From Asparagopsis taxiformis (lineage: Eukaryota > Rhodophyta > Florideophyceae > Bonnemaisoniales > Bonnemaisoniaceae): 64,000 nt of DNA. The translations under genes were made by a program, and so were the position numbers. Numbering within the stretch: position 1 is the first letter of the stretch; every line of letters starts with the position of its first letter. The notes beneath the pieces were generated by a model. That model was not told the origin of the DNA and searched no databases. It worked only from the letters and a program-made list of their open reading frames with translations. Positions 17,861-28,600 of the stretch are shown piece after piece. The DNA is taken from NCBI GenBank assembly GCA_030407315.1, contig JALQPE010000241.1, positions 1 to 64,000 of the forward strand, given 5' to 3'.

Positions 17861-20679
17861 ATGGCCTCTGAGAAGAGAAATCCAGCGAGCACCTCTGGGC
17901 GTCCCCTTCATGGTGAGCGGCGCAATGGGCTATTGCACATCGACCCATTCAAGATCAAAAGATATGTCGAGATTCGAGAAATCGACTACAGGCACGTCGA
18001 TGTTATTGCCGAGAGCATTCAGGTTTACGGCTACAATGACAACAACCCAATTACCGGTCGGATCATTGCCGGTGAGGTAGAGGTGCTGGATGGTGCGCAT
18101 CGTTCGAAAGCTGTAATCAAGCTCATAGAGAACGGTGAGCTTCCGCGTGATTTCACTGTTCCTATGATTGAAGAAGAAGTCGACATATCTCCGATTACAA
18201 GTGCTGCTTTCCTTCTAGATAGTGTGAAAGCATCAAACGCGAACGATATGGCATCCAGGCAGAAGAGGATGACTTTCATTGAGTACCTGAATCTTACTTT
18301 GGATCTTAGAGATGGGTACTGGGAGCGAAACGCAGGTGAAAAACAAGGAAGCTCAAGCATGGTTACAATTCGCGACGTGAATATGCCATCCATTAGGCGA
18401 TGGCTCGCCGTGGGATCTCAGCGCGAAGATTTGGCAGAAACTGTGCTGAGGCAGCCACAGTACGAGAGTTGCTTGTCAATTCTTCGTGTGCTTCGCCCCT
18501 ACAGTCGCATAGAAGAACCCAATCCCAAAATGGTTCGCTGTCTGTGGCAGTTGTTCTGTATTGTATGGGAAGGCCGGTGGAAGTTCAGAACAATTTTGCG
18601 ATGGAGTTTCCCACATCTCTCGAGAAAAGAGCATCAGTCGGCGAGCAGTTGTTTGGGATGTCTACAAGTGGTGAAATTGCTTCTCCATTGTGTCGCGAAG
18701 TCCTCACCTGTGAGTATTTTCGTTCTGGAAGAAGTGCACAGGGTAGAACATTAACAGAAGAAGACAAAGTATTTGGAAGGCTGATGTTTATGATTTCATT
18801 TGTGCACATTGCCCTCACTAGACGCAGAAATGCAAACCCATTCGCCGGGGTAGGAAGCGTCGTAGAACTGGGAGGGATACAGAGACTTCTACATTCGCCC
18901 CTTTCCAGCGCACAAGAGCAAACGGAGAGTCTGTGGGTGTCGTTTTGGAAAGGGTCATGTCTGCCTGGGATACAACAGCGATGATTCTGGGCTTCGAAAG
19001 CGCCTACATGATGTGTCGCCCATACATGGTTTTCGACTCTGAGAAATTCCAATTCATCTGTCTTGCTAATCGTACTGACGGGTGGGCACATCCTGACCAC
19101 TACTCAGATCTTCTGCTTCCGTCTCCGGTAGTGAAAGTCCGCGAGGATGCAGGTTATCCAGGTACTTTGGATATCTCTGTTGATGCTAGGTTGAGGTCTT
19201 TGACAGAAGCCGTACTAGGGTCTGTGCATGACTGTATGATAGGCATTGATGTATTTGGATCAAGTACGAACCAGATGGAAGGGCTGCGCACTAAATTTTT
19301 CCATCAGCCTGACCGGTTCGGATTGAACGCCTTCATCGAAGCAAGAATTGAACAATCCATCGATGGATTGCGATCGCGATCGCATTGGATGGTCACGAAA
19401 GACTCAAGGTATGGAAGAACTGGAACCGTGAAATGCGTGTGAAGCCAGTTGATGTCTGCGACTTGAAAATTCTCTACGAGACTGAACAGCGCAACGCAGC
19501 ATCCAGATCTCTTTCTCGAGAAAGAGATCGTCTTGAGTCGAATGAATCAATGCAGCACAGCACTCGCCGTTTAGGTACAGGTGGAAGGAAACCTACCAAT
19601 GACTCTGGATCCCAGTATACATCCAGCATGGATGGGAGGGCTTCGTCCGCAATGGACACGGTTATGCAAGATGTTGCGGAGGATACACCGTCAGCGGAGG
19701 CAGTGGGTGAGGAAGAGGGGGTACTGGATCATATTTTGCAATTGAAAAAGGTCATGAAGAGATTTTGCGTGGCTTACAACTGTACAGCCTCGAGGTTAGT
19801 GCACCAGGTTAACACTGATTCCATTGGCATGCTTTCAGGGAATACTATTGATGGACAAGCACAACTTGTGCTCACCGATCCACCCTTCAACACGCGGAGG
19901 GAGAAAGGCAAGACCAATTCAGAGTATGATGACATCAATAGCGCACAAATGTTTCGTACCGGAAAGGACATTTCTCGAATGCTGCGCCCTGGAGGACATG
20001 CCCTGATATTTTCCAGTATCAAACAGTTGGTTGAGTGGGGAGAAGCTCTTCAAAATGCAGAAAGCGGGGAACAATCCATGCGTACAGACGATGTTCCTCT
20101 CATTCTAAGCCGTCGTCCCTACGTATTCATCCAAAACCCAATGAACAAATCGTGTTCATTACACAACATTCACGAGTTTGTTGTGCACAGTTTCAAACGT
20201 GGGATGGGAGCTGCCGCGTTTGAAATGGTTGATTATTCTTTGCATAACCGTGACCTTTCACGACATCCTGGGTACGTGAACGCAATCGACAACTGCCCAA
20301 AGCTCGGACCTGGTGAGTCATTGAACTTCGAAGACAAAAGGCTACGTGCGGAGCAGAAGCCTCTGTCCATACTTCGAGAGCTTATTTCAAGGTTTTCAAA
20401 GCCAGGAGACATTGTGGTAGATCTATTCTCCGGAACGTATTCTACTGCAATAGCTTGCATGACAATGAGAGATATCTATCCATCCAATAAACTTGCGATA
20501 CAGACCATGGTCTGTATCGCAAGTTTATTGGATGTGAAAAAGACGCCACATGCCATGGATCAGCTCAGCCGTTGTTGCTGGATTGCTTTGTTAGGCAAGG
20601 TCGAGATGGAGTTTTTGGGGAGGCAACCAAAATGACATATCGAGTATTCTCGCTAACAAAGAATGGAATTACTCGATAA
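17861..20679 (+). CDS. ParB-domain / DNA amino-methyltransferase fusion (beta class); frame broken
   Basis: Predicted to methylate adenine-N6 or cytosine-N4 in DNA. From ATG 17861 the first part has a ParB/Srx-like domain (about residues 22-130), with a VLDGAHRSKAV nucleotide-binding loop at 75-85. The C-terminal part carries methyltransferase motif IV DPPF (19877-19888), a RPGGHALIF strand, then KPLSILRELI and the SAM-binding DLFSG (20420-20434). Motif IV before motif I is the beta-class order. Sense passes through four frames, with changes near 18545, 18950 and 19395, each a one-base step back at a G or A run. After motif I a 54-bp perfect palindrome interrupts the gene; beyond it the sensible frame ends at TAA 20677-20679, whereas the upstream frame runs to 20635. 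ParB-methylase fusions are common in phages and bacteria, so horizontal origin is plausible. Confidence 0.78.
19353..19383. repeat. Two adjoining short perfect palindromes inside the methyltransferase gene
   Basis: CAATCCATCGATGGATTG (19353-19370) runs directly into GCGATCGCGATCGC (19370-19383). A third palindrome, 24 bases long and centred on CTCGAG, lies at 19506-19529. They lie next to a point where the reading frame changes. Confidence 0.7.
20481..20534. repeat. 54-bp perfect palindrome within the methyltransferase coding region
   Basis: The two 27-base arms meet at the ATGG/CCAT centre around 20507-20508 with no loop and no mismatch. The right arm fits the gene: in the sensible frame it encodes YRKFIG, the usual strand after motif I. 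The left arm is its exact inverted copy. This points to an inverted duplication by template switching, or to a fold-back assembly artefact. Confidence 0.9.
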
Positions 20680-20762
20680 GGAGCAATGTAGGAAGTGAAA
20701 GACTTCGACATCGAAGTGATGCGCCTGATGGATTCCCGTCGGTATCTTCACTACCACTGCAT

Positions 20763-21422
20763 ATGTTGCGATTTGTCTCCTCTGTTGCGCGGGATCAAAG
20801 CATGCTCCGAAGACTTGCCGAAGTCCCAATGAATGAATGGGGCGTAGAAGATTTAGGCAAGGTTTTCTCCGTTGACCCTGAGATGATGCTTGCAGTAGAT
20901 GCCTCCTTTCACAACGTTATTGTTGCTGCATCGACAGTTCGAGAGGGAGGATTGGGGGTTTTTGCCGCAGAAGATTTAGAGAGGGGCTCTGTTGTTGGAT
21001 GGTATAATGGGACAATTTTATACGGGAAGATTGGGGACAATGAACCGCAACGCAGTCGCTTGTACGGACTGGACGGGTTCGGTTGTACTGGTGAAAGATT
21101 CCAAAACTTCAACATGGAGATGGAGACCAGTGTCATCGGAGAAGAAGCACCGGTCGACAAGATATATCTTGTACCAGCGGAATACAATGTCTGCAGCTAC
21201 CTCAACGACAGTAGGACCATTGACGGAATGGAGAGAGTTGCAAATGTGCAACGCAGAAAAAATGCGGAGTTCCGAGTTCACAAAGACGTCAATCCTACTT
21301 GCGACTTCAAGTATGCAGTAGCAAAACCTGATCTCATCCTAGCGCAGGTTGTAGTAGATGTTCGAGCTGGGGAAGAGATATTCGTTGACTATGGATCGCG
21401 CTACTGGACTGCAGAGAAGTAG
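20763..21422 (+). CDS. SET-domain protein, probable lysine methyltransferase
   Basis: This 219-residue protein starts at ATG 20763, about 85 bases after the methyltransferase gene and on the same strand. The SET signature is clear: GGLGVFAAEDLERGSVVGWYNG at about 62-83 (SAM-binding GxG and the following turn), CSYLNDSR at 144-151 and EEIFVDYG at 204-211 with the catalytic-site tyrosine. The usual NHxC of SET proteins is replaced by a YLND sequence here and by FIND in the fragment at 12266, so this is a distinct subfamily. No pre-SET or post-SET cysteine clusters are visible. The substrate may be a histone or another protein. A second, partial copy near 12.3 kb shows that the family is repeated in this region. 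Confidence 0.82.
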   Translation: MLRFVSSVARDQSMLRRLAEVPMNEWGVEDLGKVFSVDPEMMLAVDASFHNVIVAASTVREGGLGVFAAEDLERGSVVGWYNGTILYGKIGDNEPQRSRLYGLDGFGCTGERFQNFNMEMETSVIGEEAPVDKIYLVPAEYNVCSYLNDSRTIDGMERVANVQRRKNAEFRVHKDVNPTCDFKYAVAKPDLILAQVVVDVRAGEEIFVDYGSRYWTAEK

Positions 21423-21571
21423 GACAGTTTAGGCGTCCAATTACAGATATCAAGAGTACCATCAGCAATAAAAAGTCTTGCATCTGAACTCGTACAACGT
21501 TGTAATACTACAATCTACCTGAGCGATAATAACAGACTTTCATTTGCTGAGCGGTGCGAGTCAGCCCACGC

Positions 21572-21664
21572 CCAATGATAGTGATGCACCTGGGCTTTGC
21601 CATGCCAAAATAATACCGGGTATTATTTTGGGTGTGGCCAGCCCAAGTGCAGCTCTGCCATTGG
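21572..21664. repeat. Nested palindromic element (clean copy)
   Basis: Outer arms of about 25 bases (CCAATG...TGCACCTGGGCT and its imperfect inverse, ending CCATTGG) enclose an inner near-perfect palindrome, AATAATACCGGGTATTATT with flanking A/T, at 21607-21629. It lies in the convergent intergenic region between the SET gene and a ParB-oxygenase-like gene. It could be a very short foldback transposable element, a protein-binding site or a bidirectional terminator-like structure. Confidence 0.7.
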
Positions 21665-22066
21665 CTGCCAGGTTTGCATCTCAACTATAGTTAGTATACG
21701 AAGAAGAACAATCCAAGACCTTGGTTACTCGAGTGATGTGGAATCGTGGCAGTCTTGCAAAACTGTGCCATGCATGTAGGAAAGGAAAAGAGATGAGTCT
21801 GTACGATGTAGGGTGTAGAAGCTATGCGGGGTGAGAGGTAGAGGAACTCTAATAGTGCAGTAGACTGACCGTGCTAATATTTTCAAAGTCATGAATAGGA
21901 GTAGATTTAGTTGTGGTAAAGGAAGTATACTACCGAAGCTAGCTTAGGATTAGCAGATGCTGCCTGTAGAGGGAGAGGCAAAGCAGTATTCTTGCAGATT
22001 ATCGCGCACTAGGTGCATCCCAGTAGTTGACTGTTTCGATAGCATCCGCCAATTCTTCTTCGTCAC
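21665..22066. other. Convergent intergenic region, no gene seen
   Basis: AT-rich sequence between the ends of the SET gene and the minus-strand ParB-oxygenase gene. I see no coding signal or repeat apart from the palindrome just upstream. Confidence 0.5.
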
Positions 22067-24773
22067 TTAAAGGTAGAGATGAGAACGAACCGGAAGACCA
22101 TATGTTAGGCGATTTTCCGCTGAACTACTGAATCCTTTGCCTCCATGGTAGAAGTCACCACGACCGATGAAGAGAGAATACGGTGGCACGTAGATGTCCA
22201 TAACAGGCGTCTTGTACTTCTCAGCGTCTGCACGCGTCAAACAGACGTGGCTGAAATACGCTCCACGAAGCCAGAACCCATCAGCCGATGCACGATCTTC
22301 CATGTGGGAAATCGGAATCATTGATGACCACCGGTAGGTCTGTGTGCAAGTCTTGATCTGGAGCACCATCAGATGTCAGCAAAAGACGTAAACCGGTTTT
22401 AGGAATGGCCACAGGCTCATGGATTCCTAGGCCCAAGTACATTAGCTCGGCACAGATTGCTTTGCCGACCTCGAGAATCATCTTGTTCTTGAATTGATGT
22501 TCATCCATCTGCTCGAGATCGTCGCAAATCTTCTTCCTTGAGATAGAGAACCTTCCCAAACGAGAGGCCTGTTGCTCTGCTGTTACCTCACCCTTGTTTC
22601 GAATCTGATGCCAGGGATCATTGGAACTGTCTTCAGCAGAAGAATGAACAGGTTTGAACTTCTGGGCGTAGAACGTGAACAGTTCATGTGCTGCGTTGCC
22701 CACAGTCGAAGAACGGAAGATACCACTGAGTACATGGGCACCCAAGAGATTGAGAGTTGACCTAGCTGTTGCAAAGAACTTCTCTGCACAGCAAGCTGGA
22801 CCACTGCACGCTATACAATTCATATCGACAGCAGCTGCACTCAAAATCTCCTGTCGGATTGTTTCGTACAGCTTGCTGTCGATATAGTACTTGACCCTAG
22901 AGTCTGACGGTATGGTGTTCGGGAGGATATCCATAATCCGTTCATCGACTACCCTGTCGGGGAGGGTATTTTCTTGCTCATCGCTGAACAATGGAATCTC
23001 CTCGGTTGAACGTTTAACCGTACGGTTAACTTCCAGTCTTCTGCGCTTCGGAAGGGGCTCTTCGGACTCTTCTTCTACCTCCGACTCTGCCTGACTGTCG
23101 CCGCCAACCCGTAGACTCTCCGTTCTCTGCCGTTTCGACCTGCGAAGTGTCTCGACTGGCTCATTCACCGCAAGCGGTGGTGCATTGAGAGGGAGACGGA
23201 GGAGAACAGATCCCAATTGATTCTCAGAACCTGCCACAGTGGCATCAGGGGTTCCTTGAGCCTGCTCAACTGCAGGAACGGAAGTGGCAGGAGCAGGAGG
23301 GGTAGTAGGAGCAGGAGTAGAAGCGGTAGAAGGAGTAGAAGGGGTAGAATGAGCACGAGGAGCAAGAGGGGTAGAAGGAGCAGGAGGAGTAGGACCAGAA
23401 CGGGTAGAAGGGGTAGAAGGCTCATCTGATTGGGGCGTAGATGGCTTCGGCGCATCTTCAGATGGCTGTTCATTATGAACAATGACCCTTTGGTCTTCTT
23501 CCATATCCACAACGCCCGTGGAAAAGCGAAGCTGCTCATACATTTCGTCGGAGACGAGAGCATGCTTCGTACCGCTGTTGTCGTCGGTATTGAAGTGCAG
23601 GAGGGTCTCCGCGATACTGTTCGCAATAACAGTCTCCTTTCCTGACCCAGTGTTCTTGAGCTCGGAGTAGAAATGCTCGAGCGGAGGCTCCATCATTTTG
23701 TGAGCAGCAACCGGCTCGGACATCTTGAACACTTCAATTAAAACACGAACGAAAGGACTACCAAATCCTCTTGTCGTCCTACTCAACTGACGCAGATCTC
23801 TCATGCGAGTCCAGAGAGCTGTGATCAGCAAGATGAACCTTTGTTGATACTCCGAGCCGCGACGGAAGTCTGCCATGAAAACGAGATCCATGTTGCAGCC
23901 ATACATGTCTACGGACTGCTTGAAGACATCGTCGTTGATGTCACGGCCTTCTTTAACGGCCCTTTCCTGTTCCGCAGCGAGAATTTCCTTGGTGAACATG
24001 CTCGGTACGGAACTCCAGAACTCAAGCGCTTTGTTGTTCACAGTCCGGAAGCCTTTCGCAGCAGTCACGTGCTTGTTGATGGCTTGGTAGCCCAGTTTCG
24101 ATATCGACAACTGGCTGTCCATGATGACCTGAATGCACTTCCGATTCGGTTCACCCAGCATGTCCTTGGTCGTGAGCAGTTGGACCACAGAACACACTCG
24201 GTCTGCCAAAGAAACAAGGGCAACATCATGCGTGAGTGTGTTTGCTTGAATGGACAGCCCGAGTACTTCAAAAGGTGTGAAGTACTCATCGGAAACTTGT
24301 TCTGTCCCTGGGCGCCTGATCAAAGCCACATCGATGTTCCTGAATGAAGCAGCATACGGATGTTGCCCTTCCGGGTCTTCACGAATGCACTTCTGGAGAG
24401 CCGCAACGCGATGGCCACCATCGATGTAGAACGTTTGAAGGGTGGGGGTTGTGCTGCCTTCACTAGGAAGGAGCATTTTGCAGGCAAGGATTCGGGAGAT
24501 TGAGGAGGTGAATCCTTCCCTCAGGAACTTCTCCTTCAGCTCAAGCACTCTCCCTTCCCTAATATGACGAGAGAATAGGGGAGGTCTGTGCAAATCCAAG
24601 GGAGACAGCCTGTGGTCAGCTTTGGGACAGTCTGACAACTGAACCTCGGCGGTGACAGAGTTATCGTGACCAGGACTGCGAGAAGGGGCGCGAGAGCGAG
24701 CGGAGGCCCGACCGCGAGTCGAAGCGCGAGCAGGGGCGGGGGCAGAGGGTTTGGAGCGAGTGCGAGGAGCCAC
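22067..24773 (-). CDS. ParB-domain / 2OG-Fe(II) oxygenase-like fusion, candidate active copy
   Basis: Residues 1-40 are basic and Ser/Arg-rich. A ParB/Srx-like domain follows (about 55-180), with YIDGGHRVAALQ at 116-127. A helical domain runs to about 420, then a long Pro/Ser/Thr-rich linker with repeated STPSTP-type words and basic KRQR and KRRR clusters. The C-terminal module (about 650 onward) starts with a GAHVLSGIF...HELFTFYAQKF helix-strand pattern like PhyH-type 2OG oxygenases and carries HTD at 810-812. After a one-base frame change near 22,325 it continues with a VPPYSLFIGRGDFYHGGKGF strand and LPVRSHLYL. HxD, a distal H about 66 residues later and R about 20 further on fit Fe(II) and 2-oxoglutarate binding. 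The first codon is GTG where an ATG would be expected. The substrate is unknown; oxidation of methylated DNA is a hypothesis. Confidence 0.72.
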
Positions 24774-25686
24774 TGAAGGATGAGGGAAAGCAGGAATGGA
24801 GAGAAGCTTGATTGGGTGTACGACCCCGATAACGACGATACAGAGACGATTAAGATAGATTTATTTCGCTACTGCAGTCTGATAAAGGATCAAACGTGAA
24901 CAATCCGTTTCAACTCTGATTTAAATTTTTTGTTTATTTCTAGACCACTTGACTCAGATCAAGAGTAATACTCGAAATTCAGTTAATTTCTGCGGCCAAA
25001 TACAATCGCTATACGACGAGTTCATACTCAAAGTGGCTAAACAGGTACGAGTTGGTCATGGTGATTACCCCAAAACCACTCAAGTAATAACTACATAATG
25101 CTGAAGTCACATACTTCCCAGCATTTTGCACCAACTCGTAGAGCTGATGCGTACATACCAAATGCATCTGTATTCAACATGAACCACGAATAAGTGGGCT
25201 TCGGCCAATGAGTGCACTGCACCTGGCTTGAGAAACTAGAACTAATACTAATTAAGAACTAATTTTGGCCTCCCAAAAGCCAGGTGCACCAACGCCATTG
25301 GCCGAGGTTGTCCAGACTACCACCGGCCAATGGGGTTGGTGCACTTGGTCTACACCCACCCAACTTTATACCCGGCCAGACTCCTGTTCTCAGGAACTGA
25401 AAATTTTACCGGGGATAGTGAACGATGTAATATAATACCAGGTTTTACTATCTGCTATCGTTTCTTGCATCTACTGAAGAGGTTTAGAATTTGCAGCTCC
25501 TGTAGGTAGAGCTTTCTGTGGAGAATAGCTTGCTGCATGTGGTGTTTGTTACATTTGTGAAATTGATCTGACTATATAAAGAATCCGTGCAGTATCTCTT
25601 TTATCATGTTCTATTGGAATTGTGTTTATTACTCTACGGATTCATACCCAACTAAGGCTTCAACACGGCTGGACAGATGCCCTTCA
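24774..25686. other. Intergenic region between the two ParB-oxygenase-like genes
   Basis: No gene is seen. It should contain the promoter of the gene starting at 24773 and the 3' end of the gene ending at 25687. It holds the inverted repeat at 25202-25307. Confidence 0.5.
25202..25307. repeat. Inverted repeat with the outer arms of the nested palindromic element
   Basis: CGGCCAATG...GCACCTGGCTT on the left matches its inverse, AAGCCAGGTGC...CATTGGCCG, on the right. The inner sequence is AT-rich but lacks the ACCGGGT core. Another CGGCCAATG...GTGCACTTGG half follows at about 25,323-25,350. It lies about 430 bases upstream of the ParB-oxygenase start. Confidence 0.6.
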
Positions 25687-28600
25687 TCACTTCAATTTCG
25701 AATTGCCCTCCCAATGTCCAACGACATATTCTCCTTCTTCACTTTGATGCTGCTCAGTTTTCAGGAATATGTGAGATCGGATCGGGAACTTGTATTGAAG
25801 ACCCTTATCGCTCTCAAAGCCTTCCTCGTGGTGATAAACATCCCCTCGGCAGACAAGAACAGAATATGGTGGTACTTCACACCTCTTCATTGGAACTCTG
25901 TATAACTCTCTGTTGGGATGGGATAAACAGACATGACTGTAGGGTGCAAGCACGAGGCCGAATCCATCTGCGCCGCTTGACATCATGAAGTAGGATGGCG
26001 GAGAAGGGGGACTGTTAACTTCATCGATTCCCACTTCATAGTCTGTACGTCCAGCACGAGGTTTAGTCCGCTCTCCAGTCAGCACTAAAGTAGTTCCAGT
26101 GCTGGGGAAGGCCATCGGGTCCTTCCCACTAGTCCTCAATTCCAAACCTTCCGCACAAATACCTAGACCGAGCTCAACAATCATCTTCTTCCGATAGAGA
26201 TTATTATTGTTATCCTCCAGGTCATCACATAAGCTCTTCCGCTTTGTTATAAAGATTCCTCTGCCCTTCTCACCTTCTTCATCAGAGTTTTTCCCATCCA
26301 TCATAGCCATGCACCACGGTGTCCAGTCCGGATCTCTGCGGGTGTCACCGGATTCAGAGTTCTTCTTGGCATCCTCGAGACGTTCCTCAAACAACGCCGA
26401 AAAATGAAGGAGCAGTTCGTGGATCGCATCTGCAGTAGTAGAAGACTTGAATATTCCGTCCAGAATTGTAAACCCAACCAAGTCTATTTCATTTCGTTTC
26501 TCTCGGAAATAAGCCCTCGAGAGAAACTCAGCGGAAACATTTTGTGCCGAATAGGCACTCGCTGCTGCTTCAGCGACCTCGGCTCGAAGCGTATCGACCA
26601 GTTTCCCATTCACATAGTATTTCATTCGACTGTCGGGATGAATGATAACAGGCAGTTTCGCTTCTATACCTTCCTCCACATCTTTGTCAGGGACATCATT
26701 TTGTTGCCTGTCCGAATACTGACCTCCTTGAACCGCGTGGACTGCAGCGTCTTTGCCGGATTGCAAATTTGCGTCTTCACGCATCTTTTGCTTCTTCTTC
26801 TGCCGCGGCCTGCTGGTATCCTCTCCCACCAGGTCAATAACCTCTTGAGGGGTGACATCCACCAATTTCCGTTTGGATCGTAGAATCATTGGCGGCGTCT
26901 CCGTATTCCTCGGCTTTGCCTTTAAGGGCACGAAACCACTGCTGTGCTTGGCTTTCATCAACTTCCTAGGCGTAGAACTGGTAACAGGTGTTTCCGTGTC
27001 CTCCAGCTCAGGTAAAACAGGTAGGCCGACATCCGCTGTAGATAACATAGCGTCTCCAGTGCCATCACCCTGATTTCGTACACCTTTCATCGGGTCCTCC
27101 GTTGTCCTTCCAGAAGAATGTTCGGGACATTCTTCGCGGACATCTTTCGTTCCAGACCCATCGCTCTTCCTAGATTCAGGACCTCCTTCACCATCTCGAC
27201 CAGTTCTTGGATGACCAACTGACATATTCGCCGGCGACTTTCCACCCTGCTCTGGTCTGAGCGTGGCACTTCCGGCTGCCACTGGGCTAGGTGATTGTTG
27301 CAGGTCATTTTCATCACCGTGGTCATTTCTTCCTCGATTTGCACCAGTTGGTTCAAGCTCTTGAGTTCCTACGTTCTTCTGCAACACATCCCCAACTTCA
27401 CAATCTCCAGGTTTCGAAGAATTGTTCTCGGTAGGCGCAGTAGGCACTGCGCGGTCCGTTGTAACCTGCTTTGCGCTTTCGGAATCTGCCGCTTTCCCTG
27501 TCGCCTCTTCACCAACCTGTGTTGCAGCACCGACCTCAGCGTTAACACGATCCGATATTTCCAGACTGCCCTGTGTCTGCTGTTGGGTAAGTACATTTGG
27601 ACTCTGTACCACGTCCGAGCGATCAATGGCAGCATTTGAAGTATCACCATACGATGCGGATTGTTGTCGTGGTTGAGGTGCAGTATTCCCTTCCAAGGAT
27701 TTTCGCCTAGTCCGCCTTTCCTGCACACCTATTTCAGGCGCGACGGAATGGTCGAGAGAGTCATCCGATAGAATTGGGCCGTTGAAAACCACATAACGGA
27801 TTTCTTTCATCATAGACCGCGTCAATGCTGCACGTATACCTCTCCCAGTTGGTGCGTCGGAAGGATAGAAATCTTTGAGGACAGTCAAAATGCGATATCG
27901 TATGGTTTTTCGTGTTCGTCCACCTGGCTCCGGTACTTCATGTAACTTCCTGAAACATGGATGAGGTGAGGAATGCCAGGAGTTTTCTTTCCGTACAGCT
28001 TTCTCAAGTATGTCATATATTTCACACATGCTGTAGCACCACTTTTGCGCGCATGTCTTTAGACTTATACCACCATCTCCTTTCCTACGTTTCCACATCG
28101 TCCACATTGCAGTGAGCTCTAGAATGACAAGTTTGGTGTCCACCGAAGCTTTTCGAAACGCAGAAGCGAATAGGACGTCCACAGTGCATCCCTGCATATT
28201 CTTCGAGTCTGGCGGACTAGTTTCAGTTGCAAATCGACTTGGGATAGCTGACCAATGTTCGAACGCCGGGTTATTTACGTCTCCGAAGCCCTGCGCAATC
28301 GAAACGTACTTCATCATGATTCCTTCCTGACAACCTGGAATGACCTTGTTCTCGACTACAACTTTTGTGCACACATTTACCTTCGCCTTCATCAAGCCCT
28401 TCATCATCATGAACTTCATGACCGTACAGACGTGGTCAGCAATAGAAACTTCTATCACGTCATGAGTCTTTTCGTTCAGCTTCTGCGATATTCGCATCAC
28501 TTCAAGAGGATGAAACATTTCACGGGTTCCAGGTGGTCGGATGAAGTCAACGCTAATGCTCCTCAGTCTCCATCGATCAGCAACTGTCGGTTTGTTTTCC

